Shown: positions 1 to 9,640, counted from the first letter of the stretch. The stretch is 64,000 nt of DNA from Flavobacterium johnsoniae (GCF_030388325.1 NZ_CP103794.1:372001-436000); one strand, 5' to 3'. Numbers and translations: made by a program. The notes: generated by a model from the letters alone, not told the origin.

Positions 1-532
1 CAAAAGTTCCTTCTTTAAGATCATTGTTCCAAGTAATCCATTCATAAACATGACTTGAATTTGATAAAGAACGTTCGATAGCTTCTAAAGATTTAGATTT
101 TTCACGAACTGCAACTTTATCACCAGGCTTAAGGTGGTAAGAAGGAATATTAACAACCTCTCCATTTACAGTAATGTGTCTGTGAGAAACGATTTGACGC
201 GCACCTCTTCTAGATGGAGCAATTCCCATTCTAAAAACAACATTATCTAATCTTGCTTCGCATAATTGTAATAAAACTTCACCAGTAACTCCTTTAGTCG
301 CTGATGCTTTTTCGAATAAATTTCTGAATTGTTTCTCTAAAATTCCATAAGAATATTTAGCTTTTTGCTTTTCCATTAACTGAACAGCATACTCAGATTT
401 TTTTCCTCTTTTTTTAGCCATCCCGTGTTGTCCAGGTGGGTAATTTCTTTTTTCGAAAGATTTATCATCTCCGAAGATTGCCTCGCCAAATTTACGAGCG
501 ATTTTGGTTTTAGGACCAGTATATCTTGCCAT
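1..532 (-). CDS. rpsD: 30S ribosomal protein S4 (3' end outside window)
   Basis: Small-subunit protein that binds 16S rRNA early and nucleates assembly of the 5' domain. The N-terminus reads [17 protein letters not shown], followed by the NYPPGQHG motif and an S4-type RNA-binding domain ([10 protein letters not shown], then [10 protein letters not shown]). About 177 residues are visible. The family is about 200 residues in Bacteroidota, so roughly 24 C-terminal residues lie beyond the window edge. It is the last visible gene of the ribosomal cluster; rpoA and rplQ would be expected next. The 92-nt gap before it holds a 9-bp inverted repeat, listed separately. The truncation comes from the window, not from a mutation. 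Confidence 0.97.
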
Positions 533-547
533 TTTAAAAAAAATTTT

Positions 548-601
548 AAGGTAGAAATTATGAATTCAGGTCTAATCCTTCGATAATCTATGTTCTACCT
601 T
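548..601 (-). promoter_or_regulatory. inverted repeat in the rpsK-rpsD spacer, possible S4 leader structure
   Basis: AAGGTAGAA (548-556) and TTCTACCTT (593-601) are perfect 9-bp complements separated by 36 nt. They fill most of the only long spacer in the distal part of the cluster, directly before rpsD. In E. coli S4 represses its operon by binding a structured mRNA region, so an S4-responsive leader is a reasonable guess. No sequence likeness to that element is claimed. There is no U-tract, so it does not look like a terminator. Confidence 0.35.
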
Positions 602-624
602 GTTTATACTATAAAAATAAAAAA

Positions 625-1008
625 TTAAACTCTACGTCTTTTTGGAGGACGACATCCGTTGTGCGGCATTGGAGTAACGTCGATAATCTCAGTAACTTCA
701 ATTCCACCGTTATGAATAGAACGGATAGCAGACTCACGTCCGTTACCTGGTCCTTTTACATAAACTTTCACTTTTTTAAGTCCTGCCTCAAGTGCTACTT
801 TAGCGCAATCTTCTGCTGCCATTTGAGCTGCATAAGGAGTGTTCTTTTTAGAACCTCTGAAACCCATTTTACCAGCTGAAGACCAAGAGATAACTTCACC
901 TTTCTTATTAGTCAAAGAAATAATAATGTTATTAAAAGTGGCAGAAATATGAGCCTCACCCGTTGATTCAACGATAACTTTACGTTTTTTTGCAGTTGCT
1001 TTAGCCAT
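625..1008 (-). CDS. rpsK: 30S ribosomal protein S11
   Basis: Platform protein of the 30S subunit, next to the mRNA exit and the Shine-Dalgarno helix region of 16S rRNA. At 127 residues it has the usual length. It carries the family core ([27 protein letters not shown]) and the basic C-terminal tail [10 protein letters not shown]. The first 12 residues are very lysine-rich ([12 protein letters not shown]). It starts 8 nt after the rpsM stop, so it is clearly part of the same transcript. Confidence 0.98.
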   Translation of the reverse strand: MAKATAKKRKVIVESTGEAHISATFNNIIISLTNKKGEVISWSSAGKMGFRGSKKNTPYAAQMAAEDCAKVALEAGLKKVKVYVKGPGNGRESAIRSIHNGGIEVTEIIDVTPMPHNGCRPPKRRRV

Positions 1009-1016
1009 ATTACTTA

Positions 1017-1391
1017 TTATTTAGTTGCTTTTTTCTTGTTAGCAACAGTTTTTCTTTTACCTTTTCTTGTTCTTGAGTTGTTTTTAGTTCTTTGTCCTCT
1101 TAATGGAAGACCAGATCTATGACGAATACCTCTGTAACATCCAATATCCATTAAACGTTTAATGTTTAAAGAAATTTCAGAACGTAATTCTCCTTCAATT
1201 TTGTAAAATGAAACTGCCTCACGAATTGCTCCGATCTCATCATCATTCCAATCTTGAACTTTTTTATCTTGGCTAACTTGAGCTTTTTCTAAAATCTCAA
1301 TAGCTCTACTTCTACCTAATCCGAAGATATAAGTAAGTGCGATAACACCTCTTTTGTTTTTTGGGATATCTACCCCTGCTATTCTTGCCAT
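1017..1391 (-). CDS. rpsM: 30S ribosomal protein S13
   Basis: Head protein of the 30S subunit that forms the intersubunit bridge to L5 and contacts the P-site tRNA through its basic C-terminal tail. The 124 residues show the family start [14 protein letters not shown], the helix-two-turn-helix region ([14 protein letters not shown]), the motif [17 protein letters not shown], and a lysine/arginine-rich tail. It starts 2 nt after the rpmJ stop. Confidence 0.98.
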   Translation of the reverse strand: MARIAGVDIPKNKRGVIALTYIFGLGRSRAIEILEKAQVSQDKKVQDWNDDEIGAIREAVSFYKIEGELRSEISLNIKRLMDIGCYRGIRHRSGLPLRGQRTKNNSRTRKGKRKTVANKKKATK

Positions 1392-1393
1392 AA

Positions 1394-1510
1394 TTATCCT
1401 TGTCTTTGTTTAAATCTAGGATTCTTTTTGTTTATTACGTACAGTCTCCCTTTTCTACGCACGATAATGCACTCGGCACTTCTCTTTTTTACTGATGCTC
1501 TAACTTTCAT
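1394..1510 (-). CDS. rpmJ: 50S ribosomal protein L36, zinc-free form
   Basis: Smallest large-subunit protein, 38 residues, found by reading the minus strand between rpsM and infA. It begins [14 protein letters not shown] and ends NPRFKQRQG. The usual L36 zinc ribbon needs three cysteines and a histidine. Only one cysteine (residue 14) remains here, so this is the C-minus type that cannot bind zinc. Spacing is 2 nt to rpsM and 12 nt from infA, as expected within the alpha/spc operon. The short length and conserved ends leave little doubt about identity. Confidence 0.95.
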
Positions 1511-1522
1511 ATTGAATATCCT

Positions 1523-1738
1523 TTAATATCGATAAGTAATTCTTGCTTTTGACAAATCATAAGGACTCATTTCTAGTTTCACTTTATCACCAGGTAATAA
1601 TTTGATGTAATGCATACGCATCTTTCCAGAAATATGAGCAATTACGATATGTCCATTTTCTAACTCTACACGGAACATTGCATTTGATAATGCTTCAATA
1701 ATTGATCCGTCTTGTTCTATTGCTGATTGTTTTGCCAT
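1523..1738 (-). CDS. infA: translation initiation factor IF-1
   Basis: Single OB-fold protein that occupies the ribosomal A site during initiation and assists IF-2 and IF-3. The 71 residues match the family length of about 72. They include the hallmarks [24 protein letters not shown] and the C-terminal KARITYRY. It lies 7 nt after secY. In many bacteria map (methionine aminopeptidase) sits between secY and infA, but there is no room for it here. Confidence 0.98.
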   Translation of the reverse strand: MAKQSAIEQDGSIIEALSNAMFRVELENGHIVIAHISGKMRMHYIKLLPGDKVKLEMSPYDLSKARITYRY

Positions 1739-1745
1739 AAATATA

Positions 1746-3092
1746 TTAAGCTACCGCTTTTCTATTTTTACCAGTCTTCATTAAACCATCATAATGTTTG
1801 TTTAACAAGTATGAATTGATCTGTTGAATAGTATCTATTGCAACTCCAACCATAATTATTAATGAGGTACCCCCAAAAAACATCGCCCAAGATTGTTGTA
1901 CATCCATAATACTTACAACAATAGCTGGGAACACAGCAATCAAAGCAAGGAATAAAGATCCTGGGAAAGTTATTAAAGACATCACTTTATCAAGGAAATC
2001 AGAAGTTTCAGCACCAGGACGAACCCCAGGAATAAAACCACCGCTTCTCTTTAAATCATCAGCCATTTTGTTAGTAGGTACAGTGATTGCAGTATAAAAG
2101 AATGTAAATACAATAATTAAAGTTGCAAAAACAAAATTATACCAGAAACCAAACATATTACTAAATGCACCAACAATTGATTGTGATGTATCTGATTTAG
2201 ACAGCCCAGCTACAGCCGCAGGGATAAACATAATTGCCTGAGCAAAAATGATTGGCATAACTCCAGAAGCATTAAGCTTAAGAGGAATCCATTGTCTATT
2301 ACCACCTGCTAAATCTTGCTCATAATCACCAGTTGTTGTACGACGAGCGTATTGAACTGGGATTCTACGTACTGCCATTGTAAGCAATACACAAGAAATA
2401 ATTACTAATAGCCACACAATAATTTCAATAACTAATAACATTGGACCTCCATTGTTATTGGTAACACGAGTTGTAAACTCTTGGATAAAAGCTTGCGGTA
2501 AACGAGCTAAAATACCAACCATAATTAACAATGAAATACCATTTCCAATACCTTTATCTGTAATTTTCTCTCCAAGCCACATAGCAAAAATTGTACCTGT
2601 AACCAAGATTATAACAGACGAGAACAAAAATTCAGGTGAATTAAAGCCTAGCAAAAATGCATTACTAGGCAATGTTCTGTATAAATTATAGATATAAGTT
2701 GGACCTTGAACCAATGTGATAGCGATTGTCAACCAACGAGTGATTTGATTAATCTTTTTTCTACCACTTTCTCCATCATTTTGAAGTTTTTGTAAATATG
2801 GAATCGCAATTCCCATCAACTGAACAACAATAGACGCAGAAATATAAGGCATGATACCTAAGGCAAAAACTGAAGCCTTAGAGAAAGCACCCCCGGTGAA
2901 CATGTCTAGAATAGATCCTAGACCATTTTTAGTTTGTCCCGCTAAACCAGTCAATTGCGTTGCGTCAATTCCAGGAAGCGTAACGTGTGCTCCAAAACGA
3001 TATACTAAAAGTAATCCTAATGTAATTAAGATTCTATTTTTTAGTTCTTCGATTTTCCAAACATTACTTATTGATTCAATAAATTTCTTCAT
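1746..3092 (-). CDS. secY: protein translocase subunit SecY
   Basis: Membrane channel of the general secretion pathway, working with SecE/SecG and the SecA motor. At 448 residues it has family length and shows about ten hydrophobic segments. Recognisable motifs are the start region [20 protein letters not shown], the plug-helix neighbourhood ([14 protein letters not shown]), [11 protein letters not shown], the cytoplasmic loop [10 protein letters not shown], and [20 protein letters not shown] with [10 protein letters not shown]. It lies between rplO and infA inside the ribosomal operon, so translocon and ribosome synthesis are coupled. Confidence 0.98.
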   Translation of the reverse strand: MKKFIESISNVWKIEELKNRILITLGLLLVYRFGAHVTLPGIDATQLTGLAGQTKNGLGSILDMFTGGAFSKASVFALGIMPYISASIVVQLMGIAIPYLQKLQNDGESGRKKINQITRWLTIAITLVQGPTYIYNLYRTLPSNAFLLGFNSPEFLFSSVIILVTGTIFAMWLGEKITDKGIGNGISLLIMVGILARLPQAFIQEFTTRVTNNNGGPMLLVIEIIVWLLVIISCVLLTMAVRRIPVQYARRTTTGDYEQDLAGGNRQWIPLKLNASGVMPIIFAQAIMFIPAAVAGLSKSDTSQSIVGAFSNMFGFWYNFVFATLIIVFTFFYTAITVPTNKMADDLKRSGGFIPGVRPGAETSDFLDKVMSLITFPGSLFLALIAVFPAIVVSIMDVQQSWAMFFGGTSLIIMVGVAIDTIQQINSYLLNKHYDGLMKTGKNRKAVA

Positions 3093-3105
3093 CTTAATAG
3101 ATAAG

Positions 3106-3558
3106 TTATATAGTTACAGCTTCTCCACCAGCAGCTTCAATAGCAGCTTTTGCAGTAGCAGTAAATTTGTGGGCAGTTACTTTTAATTTTGCTTTCAATT
3201 CTCCTCTACCTAAAATCTTAACGATTTCATTTTTAGTAGCTAGACGATTTGCTACGAAATCTGTCATTGAAACAGAATCAGTAATTACACCGTTATCAAC
3301 TAATAATTGAAGAGTATCTAAATTAACACCTTCGTATTCTTTACGATTGATGTTTTTGAAACCAAACTTAGGTACACGTCTTTGAAGTGGCATTTGACCT
3401 CCTTCAAAACCAATCTTTTTAGAATAACCAGAACGAGATTTTGCTCCTTTGTGTCCACGTGCAGCAGTACCACCTTTACCAGAACCTTCTCCTCTACCTA
3501 ATCTTTTATTTTGATTGTGTGTAGACCCCTCAGCAGGTTGTAAGTTACTTAAATTCAT
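3106..3558 (-). CDS. rplO: 50S ribosomal protein L15
   Basis: Large-subunit protein that enters late in assembly and contacts several 23S rRNA domains. Its glycine- and arginine-rich N-terminal arm (NKRLGRGEGSGKGGTAARG, KSRSGY) threads through rRNA in known structures. A globular domain follows (GGQMPLQRRVPKFGF). The 150 residues are normal. It lies 11 nt after rpmD and 13 nt before secY, the standard spc operon order. Confidence 0.97.
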   Translation of the reverse strand: MNLSNLQPAEGSTHNQNKRLGRGEGSGKGGTAARGHKGAKSRSGYSKKIGFEGGQMPLQRRVPKFGFKNINRKEYEGVNLDTLQLLVDNGVITDSVSMTDFVANRLATKNEIVKILGRGELKAKLKVTAHKFTATAKAAIEAAGGEAVTI

Positions 3559-3569
3559 AACAGTATTTG

Positions 3570-3752
3570 TTATTTAGCTTCTTCAACAGAAACTAAGTGT
3601 TTAACTTTGTTTATCATCCCAAGGATAGCAGGATTTGACTCATGCTCCACAACTTGTCCAATTTTACGTAGACCTAAAGCTTCCAATCCTCTTTTTTGAG
3701 AAAGAGGGCAGTTGATTTTGCTTCTTACTTGTTTTACTAATAATTTAGCCAT
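3570..3752 (-). CDS. rpmD: 50S ribosomal protein L30
   Basis: Small 60-residue large-subunit protein with a ferredoxin-like fold. It begins [27 protein letters not shown], which fits the bacterial short form, and has the conserved GLRKIGQ motif. It sits 10 nt after rpsE and 11 nt before rplO, in conserved order. Confidence 0.97.
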   Translation of the reverse strand: MAKLLVKQVRSKINCPLSQKRGLEALGLRKIGQVVEHESNPAILGMINKVKHLVSVEEAK

Positions 3753-3762
3753 AATTTCCTAA

Positions 3763-4284
3763 TTAACCTTTAAAAACTTTCTCTAAAGAAACACCTCTTT
3801 GTTTTGCAACTGTATGAGCGCTTCTCATTTGCAATAAAGCATCAAAAGTTGCTTTTACTACGTTATGTGGATTTGATGATCCTTGAGATTTAGACAACAC
3901 ATCGTGAATACCTACTGACTCAAGAACTGAACGAACAGCTCCACCAGCAATAACTCCAGTACCATGAGATGCTGGAATTAAGAATACACGTGCACCACCA
4001 AATTTACCTTTTTGTTCGTGAGGAACTGATTGTCCATTCAAAGGAATTCTAACTAAGTTTTTCTTAGCATCTTCTACTGCTTTCGCAATTGCTTCAGAAA
4101 CGTCTTTAGATTTTCCTAATCCATGACCAACTACTCCATTTTCATCACCTACAACTACAATAGCAGAAAAACCGAAAGCTCTACCTCCTTTTGTAACTTT
4201 AGTAACACGATTCACACTAACTAGACGATCTTTAAGTTCAAGACCACTAGGTTTTACCAATTCTACATTTTTGTATTTAGACAT
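3763..4284 (-). CDS. rpsE: 30S ribosomal protein S5
   Basis: Small-subunit protein at the mRNA entry, involved in decoding accuracy; spectinomycin resistance maps to it in other bacteria. The N-terminal double-stranded-RNA-binding-type domain ([39 protein letters not shown]) is followed by the C-terminal domain with [19 protein letters not shown]. The 173 residues are typical. The spectinomycin-loop segment TKGGRAF shows no obvious change. Confidence 0.98.
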
Positions 4285-4290
4285 AATATA

Positions 4291-4641
4291 TTAGAATTTA
4301 AGTCCAGCGGCTCTTGCGCCTTCTGCTAATGATTTAATACGACCGTGATATAAATATCCACCTCTGTCGAAAGTGATGGTATCAATCCCAGCTTTTAACG
4401 CTTTCTCTGCAACTAATTTTCCAACAGCAGCAGCGATTTCAACGTTAGTACCTTTTCCTATTTCTTTTTCTCTTGAAGATGCAGCTAATATAGTAACTCC
4501 ATTTACATCATCAATAATTTGAGCGTAAATTTCTTTATTACTTCTAAAAACAGAAAGTCTAGGTCTTGCAGCTGAACCACTAACCGATTTTCTAATTCTG
4601 AATTTAATTCTCTGTCTTCTTTCAGATTTTGTTAATGACAT
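4291..4641 (-). CDS. rplR: 50S ribosomal protein L18
   Basis: 5S rRNA-binding protein of the central protuberance, acting with L5. The 116 residues contain [21 protein letters not shown], then [14 protein letters not shown], and end with the conserved [20 protein letters not shown] region and AAGLKF. It is 11 nt after the rplF stop and 6 nt before rpsE. Confidence 0.98.
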   Translation of the reverse strand: MSLTKSERRQRIKFRIRKSVSGSAARPRLSVFRSNKEIYAQIIDDVNGVTILAASSREKEIGKGTNVEIAAAVGKLVAEKALKAGIDTITFDRGGYLYHGRIKSLAEGARAAGLKF

Positions 4642-4652
4642 AATCTTATCTT

Positions 4653-5195
4653 TTAAGCTGATTTACCTGCTTTTCTTCTTAATACTTCACCCACAAATTT
4701 AACACCTTTTCCTTTGTAAGGCTCTGGCTTACGGAAACCTCTGATTTTCGCAGCAACTTGACCTAAAAGTTGTTTATCAAATGATGTTAATTTTACGATA
4801 GGGTTCTTACCTTTTTCAGATATTGTTTCTAAAGATACTTCTGGAGCAATTTCTAAAACAATATTGTGAGAATATCCAAGAGCTAAATCTAATTTTTGAC
4901 CTTGGTTTGAAGCTCTATAACCAACTCCAACTAATTCTAGTTCTTTAGTAAAACCTTCAGATACACCAACAATCATATTATTAACTAATGATCTGTATAA
5001 TCCGTGTTTTGCTCTATGGTCTTTATGATCAGACGATCTTTCTACTAAAACTTGATCGCCTTCAACAGTTACATTTACGTCCGAAAACTCCTGAACTAGT
5101 TGACCTTTTTTTCCTTTTACTGTAATAATACCGTCTTTAACTTCAACAGTTACACCAGCAGGGATTACAATTGGGCTTTTACCTATTCTTGACAT
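4653..5195 (-). CDS. rplF: 50S ribosomal protein L6
   Basis: Large-subunit protein near the GTPase-associated centre and the sarcin-ricin loop, made of two similar beta-alpha domains. The start [15 protein letters not shown] and the C-terminal signature [21 protein letters not shown] are diagnostic. The 180 residues are the usual size. It lies 18 nt after rpsH. Confidence 0.98.
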   Translation of the reverse strand: MSRIGKSPIVIPAGVTVEVKDGIITVKGKKGQLVQEFSDVNVTVEGDQVLVERSSDHKDHRAKHGLYRSLVNNMIVGVSEGFTKELELVGVGYRASNQGQKLDLALGYSHNIVLEIAPEVSLETISEKGKNPIVKLTSFDKQLLGQVAAKIRGFRKPEPYKGKGVKFVGEVLRRKAGKSA

Positions 5196-5213
5196 CTTAT
5201 CTAGTGTTTAAAA

Positions 5214-5612
5214 TTAGTATACGTAACAAATTACTTCACCACCTACATTTAATTGCTTAGCTTGTTTTCCAGTCATCAAACCTTTTGATGTAGAAACAAT
5301 AGCAATTCCTAATCCGTTAAGGATTCTAGGTAATTTGGCAGCACCTGCGTACTTACGTAAACCAGGTTTACTAATTCTTTGGATATCTTTAATTACAGGC
5401 TCTTTAGTATCTTTATCATACTTTAAAGCAATTTTGATAGAACCTTGTACAGTATTCTGCTCAAATTTGTAACTTAAGATGTAACCTTGATCAAATAAGA
5501 TCTTAGTTATCTCTTTCTTTAGATTAGATGCTGGAATTTCAACAACTTTGTGGTTTGCAGCCACAGCGTTACGAACTCTAGTCAAATAATCTGCAATAGG
5601 ATCTGTATACAT
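5214..5612 (-). CDS. rpsH: 30S ribosomal protein S8
   Basis: Primary 16S rRNA-binding protein of the central domain and, in E. coli, the autogenous repressor of the spc operon. The protein is 132 residues from MYTDPIADYLTRVRNA, the conserved family start. An in-frame start 12 codons upstream exists, but that extension would overlap a leader hairpin and matches no S8, so the internal ATG is preferred. The C-terminus shows STSKGLMTGKQAKQ and GGEVICYVY. The 105-nt spacer before it is the longest within the S10/spc part. Confidence 0.97.
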   Translation of the reverse strand: MYTDPIADYLTRVRNAVAANHKVVEIPASNLKKEITKILFDQGYILSYKFEQNTVQGSIKIALKYDKDTKEPVIKDIQRISKPGLRKYAGAAKLPRILNGLGIAIVSTSKGLMTGKQAKQLNVGGEVICYVY

Positions 5613-5636
5613 ATGTATTTGATTGCGATTATGGTT

Positions 5637-5660
5637 TTCGGGAAACACCCGTTTCCCGAA
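5637..5660 (-). promoter_or_regulatory. perfect 10-bp hairpin in the rpsH leader
   Basis: TTCGGGAAAC (5637-5646) and GTTTCCCGAA (5651-5660) pair perfectly around a 4-nt loop, 24 nt before the rpsH start on the minus strand. No run of U follows, so it is not an intrinsic terminator. It falls in the 5' leader expected from the promoter at 5694-5725. A role in S8 feedback or mRNA stability is inference. Confidence 0.55.
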
Positions 5661-5693
5661 CCTTTAATCAATTAAAAATTATTTTTTGGTTTG

Positions 5694-5725
5694 CAAAAGT
5701 AATAACTTATTGCGAGATTACCAAG
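5694..5725 (-). promoter_or_regulatory. internal spc-operon promoter before rpsH
   Basis: On the minus strand a TACTTTTG box (5694-5701) fits the Bacteroidota -7 consensus TAnnTTTG. CTTG (5722-5725) lies 20 nt upstream as a near match to the -33 TTTG, just inside the rpsN coding end. The predicted transcript would carry a leader of about 75 nt including the hairpin at 5637-5660. Confidence 0.5.
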
Positions 5726-5987
5726 AAGCCTTTTTAACTCCTGGAATTAATCCATTATTAGCCATCTCACGGAAAGTTACACGCGAAATACCAAACTGAC
5801 GGATATAACCTCTAGGTCTACCTGTTAATTTACAACGATTATGTAAACGAACTGGTGAAGCATTTTTAGGTAATCTTTGTAAGCCTTCATAATCTCCAGC
5901 TTCTAACAAAGCTTTTCTTTTTTCAGCATACTTAGCTACCGTTTTCTCTCTTTTCACCTCACGGGCTTTCATTGATTCTTTAGCCAT
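5718..5987 (-). CDS. rpsN: 30S ribosomal protein S14
   Basis: Head protein of the 30S subunit, late in assembly. The 89 residues show the C-terminal signature [19 protein letters not shown] and end [10 protein letters not shown]. Only one cysteine is present, so this is the zinc-independent form, in contrast to the short four-cysteine form of many Gram-positives. It starts 3 nt after rplE and is followed by an unusually long spacer before rpsH. Confidence 0.98.
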
Positions 5988-5990
5988 GTC

Positions 5991-6542
5991 TTAATTCTTT
6001 TTAAAAGGTAATCCTAATTCAGCCAATAATGACTTTGCTTCCTTGTCTGTTTTTGCAGTAGTAACAAAAGTAATATCCATTCCTGAAATTTTATTTACTT
6101 TATCAATATCAATTTCTGGGAAAATGATTTGCTCTAAAACTCCAAGATTGTAGTTACCTCTTCCGTCGAAACCAGTAGCTTTAATACCACCAAAATCTCT
6201 AACACGTGGTAAAGCAGAAGTAATAAGTCTATCTAAAAACTCATACATTCTTTCTCCACGTAAAGTAACTTTTGCTCCAATAGGCATTCCTTTTCTCAAT
6301 TTGAAAGACGCAACGTCTTTCTTAGAGATTGTAGAAACTGCTTTTTGTCCAGTGATCTTTGTTAACTCATCAACTGCATAGTCAATAAGTTTTTTATCAG
6401 ATACAGCTGCACCAACTCCACGGCTCAAAACGATTTTTTCAAGTTTAGGAACTTGCATTACGTTTGTATATCCGAACTCTTCTTTAAGAGCAGAGATTAC
6501 TCTACTCTTATACTCTTCTTTTAGTCTAGGTGTATATGCCAT
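5991..6542 (-). CDS. rplE: 50S ribosomal protein L5
   Basis: 5S rRNA-binding protein of the central protuberance that forms a bridge to S13 in the small subunit. The 183 residues include [13 protein letters not shown], the segment [22 protein letters not shown] with a five-residue shift near its end, the motif LPRVRDFGG and [16 protein letters not shown]. It is 2 nt from rplX and 3 nt from rpsN. Confidence 0.98.
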   Translation of the reverse strand: MAYTPRLKEEYKSRVISALKEEFGYTNVMQVPKLEKIVLSRGVGAAVSDKKLIDYAVDELTKITGQKAVSTISKKDVASFKLRKGMPIGAKVTLRGERMYEFLDRLITSALPRVRDFGGIKATGFDGRGNYNLGVLEQIIFPEIDIDKVNKISGMDITFVTTAKTDKEAKSLLAELGLPFKKN

Positions 6543-6544
6543 TA

Positions 6545-6859
6545 CTATAGTACTTGATTAGATTTTTTTGAAAATCTTACTTTCTTATCTCCTTCTACTC
6601 TAATACCTACTCTAGTTGTTTCCTTAGTTTTAGGATCAATTAGAGAAATGTTAGAAATTTGAATAGAAGCCTCTTTCTTAACGATACCACCTTGAGGGTT
6701 TTTAGCACTTGGTTTTGTATGTTTTGAAACCATGTTTACACCTTCAACTATCGCTTTATTTTTCTCACGGTAAACACGTAAAACTTTACCTTCAGCACCT
6801 TTATGGTCTCCAGCAATAACTCTTACGATATCTCCTGATTTTATTTTTAGCTTTATCAT
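6545..6859 (-). CDS. rplX: 50S ribosomal protein L24
   Basis: One of the assembly-initiator proteins of the 50S subunit, placed near the exit tunnel. The KOW motif is clear at the N-terminus ([22 protein letters not shown]), followed by [19 protein letters not shown]. At 104 residues the length is usual. It lies 12 nt after rplN and 2 nt before rplE. Confidence 0.98.
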   Translation of the reverse strand: MIKLKIKSGDIVRVIAGDHKGAEGKVLRVYREKNKAIVEGVNMVSKHTKPSAKNPQGGIVKKEASIQISNISLIDPKTKETTRVGIRVEGDKKVRFSKKSNQVL

Positions 6860-6871
6860 CTTAAAAACGAA

Positions 6872-7240
6872 TTAAAGCACTTCTGGTGCTAATGATACAA
6901 TTTTCATGAATTGTTTTTCACGAAGTTCTCTTGCTACCGGACCAAAAACACGAGTTCCTCTCATTTCCCCTGCAGCGTTCAAAAGAACACATGCATTATC
7001 ATCGAAACGGATATAAGAACCATCAGCTCTTCTCACTTCTTTTTTAGTACGCACAACAACTGCAGTTGAAACAGCTCCTTTTTTTACGTTTCCGTTTGGA
7101 GTTGCATCTTTGATAGAAACTACAATTTTGTCACCAACAGAGGCATATCTTCTTTTAGTACCTCCTAAAACACGAATAGTTAAAACTTCTTTAGCTCCCG
7201 TGTTATCTGCTACTTTTAGTCTTGATTCTTGTTGTACCAT
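6872..7240 (-). CDS. rplN: 50S ribosomal protein L14
   Basis: Interface protein of the large subunit that contacts 16S rRNA helix 14. The 122 residues begin [19 protein letters not shown], the family start. They contain [22 protein letters not shown] and end with [23 protein letters not shown]; only short segments are quoted. Start and stop lie 2 nt and 12 nt from the neighbouring genes. Confidence 0.98.
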
Positions 7241-7242
7241 AA

Positions 7243-7503
7243 TTATTTAGCTCTTTCTAAGATTTCAACTAATCTCCAACATTTTGTTTTACTTAAAGGA
7301 CGCGTTTCGCTAATTCTTACAGTATCTCCAATGTTACAGTCGTTTGTTTCGTCGTGTGCAACATATTTCTTAGTTTTCAACACGAACTTACCGTATAATG
7401 GGTGTTTTACTTTTCTTACTTCTGAAATCACGATAGATTTATCCATCTTGTTTGAAGTAACAACACCTATTCTTTCTTTTCTTAAATTTCTTTTTTCTTC
7501 CAT
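7243..7503 (-). CDS. rpsQ: 30S ribosomal protein S17
   Basis: Primary 16S rRNA-binding protein with an OB fold. The 86 residues show [15 protein letters not shown], then [20 protein letters not shown], and [21 protein letters not shown], which together are diagnostic. It lies 17 nt after rpmC and 2 nt before rplN. Confidence 0.98.
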
Positions 7504-7520
7504 CTTTCAGCAGAATACAA

Positions 7521-7712
7521 TTATTGTAACTCTCTTTTAGTTAACTCTGTAGCCAATCTTGCAACTGTTCTTCTAACGCTTCTAATTTGAAGTGGGTTAG
7601 CAATTGGAGAGATAGCGTGAGCCATTTTTAGGTCAGCATATACTTTCTTAGTTTGACTAAGTTTTTCTTGCAACTCCGCTGCAGAAAGATCTTTTATTTC
7701 TGATTGTTTCAT
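7521..7712 (-). CDS. rpmC: 50S ribosomal protein L29
   Basis: Small two-helix protein at the polypeptide exit, part of the docking platform with L23 for trigger factor and the signal recognition particle. The 63 residues begin MKQSEIKDLSAAELQEKL and carry the family helix NPLQIRSVRRTVARL. It follows rplP by 12 nt. Confidence 0.97.
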   Translation of the reverse strand: MKQSEIKDLSAAELQEKLSQTKKVYADLKMAHAISPIANPLQIRSVRRTVARLATELTKRELQ

Positions 7713-7724
7713 AATAAATATAAA

Positions 7725-8150
7725 TTATGCTTCGAAATCTCTAGCAACGACGAACTTAGTTTTTACTGGAAGTTTTTGAGCTGCAAGACGTAAAGCCTCT
7801 TTTGCAACTGACAATGGAACTCCTCCAACTTCAAACATAATTCTTCCTGGTTTAACAACAGCAGCCCAATACTCAACTGCTCCTTTACCTTTACCCATAC
7901 GTACTTCAAGAGGCTTCTTAGTGATAGGTTTGTCTGGGAAAATTTTAATCCATAATTGTCCCTCTCTCTTCATATAACGAGTTGCAGCGATACGTGCAGC
8001 TTCGATTTGACGAGAAGTCAAGAACATTCCATCTTCATGTACAGATTTAATTCCAAACATTCCATTTGAAAGTTCATGCCCTCTTTGAGAGTTACCTTTC
8101 ATTTTACCTTTTTGTACCTTACGGTATTTTGTTCTTTTAGGCTGTAACAT
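7725..8150 (-). CDS. rplP: 50S ribosomal protein L16
   Basis: Large-subunit protein near the A site and the peptidyl transferase centre, needed for tRNA accommodation. The 141 residues begin [15 protein letters not shown] and contain [18 protein letters not shown], the conserved loop, and PVKTKFV near the end. It is 19 nt after rpsC. Confidence 0.98.
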   Translation of the reverse strand: MLQPKRTKYRKVQKGKMKGNSQRGHELSNGMFGIKSVHEDGMFLTSRQIEAARIAATRYMKREGQLWIKIFPDKPITKKPLEVRMGKGKGAVEYWAAVVKPGRIMFEVGGVPLSVAKEALRLAAQKLPVKTKFVVARDFEA

Positions 8151-8169
8151 TTTTCTTTAGTTTAAAAAT

Positions 8170-8928
8170 TTACTTTCTTTTACGAGCATCTGGTTTACCG
8201 CCTTTGTTAAAGTTTGATTTGCCTCTAGGAGCATCTCCACCTTTACCACCACCTGTACCAGATTGTTTTTTGTCCATTCCAGCAAGTGGAGAAAGCTCTC
8301 TCTTACCGTAAACTTCACCTTTCATGATCCATACTTTGATACCCATTCTACCATAAGTAGTGTGAGCTTCAGCCAAAGCATAATCAATATCAGCTCTGAA
8401 AGTTGATAGAGGAATTCTACCTTCTTTGAAACCTTCCGAACGCGCCATCTCAGCACCATTCAAACGACCAGAAATCAAAACTTTGATACCTTCAGCGTTC
8501 ATACGCATAGAAGCAGCAATAGCCATTTTGATTGCACGTCTATAAGAAATACGGCTTTCGATTTGACGAGCGATGCTTGTCGCCACAAGATAAGCATCTA
8601 ACTCAGGTCTTTTAATTTCAAAGATGTTGATTTGAACCTCCTTGTCAGTAACTTTCTTAAGTTCTTCTTTTAACTTGTCTACCTCTTGCCCACCTTTTCC
8701 GATAATGATACCAGGTCTAGCAGTAGTGATAGTAACGGTTACAAGTTTCAAAGTTCTCTCGATGATTACTTTTGATACACTAGCTTTTGATAAACGAGCG
8801 TGGATATACTTTCTGATTTTGTGATCTTCGGCTAATTTATCACCGTAATCATTTCCACCATACCAGTTTGAGTCCCATCCTCTGATGATACCAAGTCTAT
8901 TTCCAATTGGATTTGTCTTTTGTCCCAT
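8170..8928 (-). CDS. rpsC: 30S ribosomal protein S3
   Basis: Protein of the mRNA entry channel with helicase-like activity together with S4 and S5. It starts [14 protein letters not shown]. The KH domain carries [14 protein letters not shown], and the C-terminal domain [12 protein letters not shown]. The family is 210-240 residues. This one is 252, with a glycine-, lysine- and arginine-rich tail (about residues 215-252, including [15 protein letters not shown]). Such basic tails occur in Bacteroidota S3. Confidence 0.98.
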   Translation of the reverse strand: MGQKTNPIGNRLGIIRGWDSNWYGGNDYGDKLAEDHKIRKYIHARLSKASVSKVIIERTLKLVTVTITTARPGIIIGKGGQEVDKLKEELKKVTDKEVQINIFEIKRPELDAYLVATSIARQIESRISYRRAIKMAIAASMRMNAEGIKVLISGRLNGAEMARSEGFKEGRIPLSTFRADIDYALAEAHTTYGRMGIKVWIMKGEVYGKRELSPLAGMDKKQSGTGGGKGGDAPRGKSNFNKGGKPDARKRK

Positions 8929-8933
8929 GCTGC

Positions 8934-9347
8934 TTAAGAATTGCTTTGTGTGTTATTGATAGCTCCAAGCACGATTGTAACGTGATTAGAACGTTTTCTT
9001 ATTCTGTGTGCACGACCTTGTGGAGCTGGGCGAAGTCTTTTTAACATCATTCCACCATCTACTCTGATCTCTTTAACAAATAATCCAGCTTCTTCTAAAT
9101 TACCTTCACTATTTTTTTGCTCCCAGTTATTGATTGCAGATAATAATAGTTTTTCTAATTTTCTTGAAGCTTCTTTAGAACTGAATCTTAAAATGTTAAG
9201 TGCTCTTTCTACCTTCTGACCTCTTACCAAGTCCGCTACTAAGCGCATTTTTCTAGGTGAAGTAGGGCAGTTATTCAATTTTGCGAAAGCGATAGACTTA
9301 TTAGCCTCTTTTCTCGCATCTGCTGTTTCTCTTTTACGAACTCCCAT
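8934..9347 (-). CDS. rplV: 50S ribosomal protein L22
   Basis: Large-subunit protein whose long hairpin lines the exit tunnel. Motifs are [18 protein letters not shown], the helix [18 protein letters not shown], and the hairpin region [21 protein letters not shown]. The first about 20 residues ([19 protein letters not shown]) form a charged extension beyond the E. coli protein. It starts 8 nt after rpsS. Confidence 0.97.
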
Positions 9348-9355
9348 TGCTTCTT

Positions 9356-9634
9356 TTATTTTTTACCTTTATTTTTTGCTCCAGCATGACCTCTAAAAGA
9401 TCTAGTTGGCGAAAATTCTCCTAATTTGTGACCTACCATGTTTTCTGTTACGTAAACTGGTACAAATTGACGTCCGTTATGAACTGCGATAGTTTGTCCA
9501 ACGAAATCTGGAGTAATCATTGAAGCTCTAGACCAAGTCTTTACAACTGCATTTTTACCACTTTCTACGTTTTCTTGAACTTTCTTGTCTAATTTATAAT
9601 GAACGAAAGGTCCTTTTTTTAATGAACGTGCCAT
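9356..9634 (-). CDS. rpsS: 30S ribosomal protein S19
   Basis: Head protein that pairs with S13 near the A and P sites. The 92 residues include [16 protein letters not shown], then [17 protein letters not shown], and the strongly conserved [18 protein letters not shown]. Spacing is 6 nt to rplB and 8 nt to rplV, as usual in the S10 operon. Confidence 0.98.
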   Translation of the reverse strand: MARSLKKGPFVHYKLDKKVQENVESGKNAVVKTWSRASMITPDFVGQTIAVHNGRQFVPVYVTENMVGHKLGEFSPTRSFRGHAGAKNKGKK

Positions 9635-9640
9635 ATCTTA

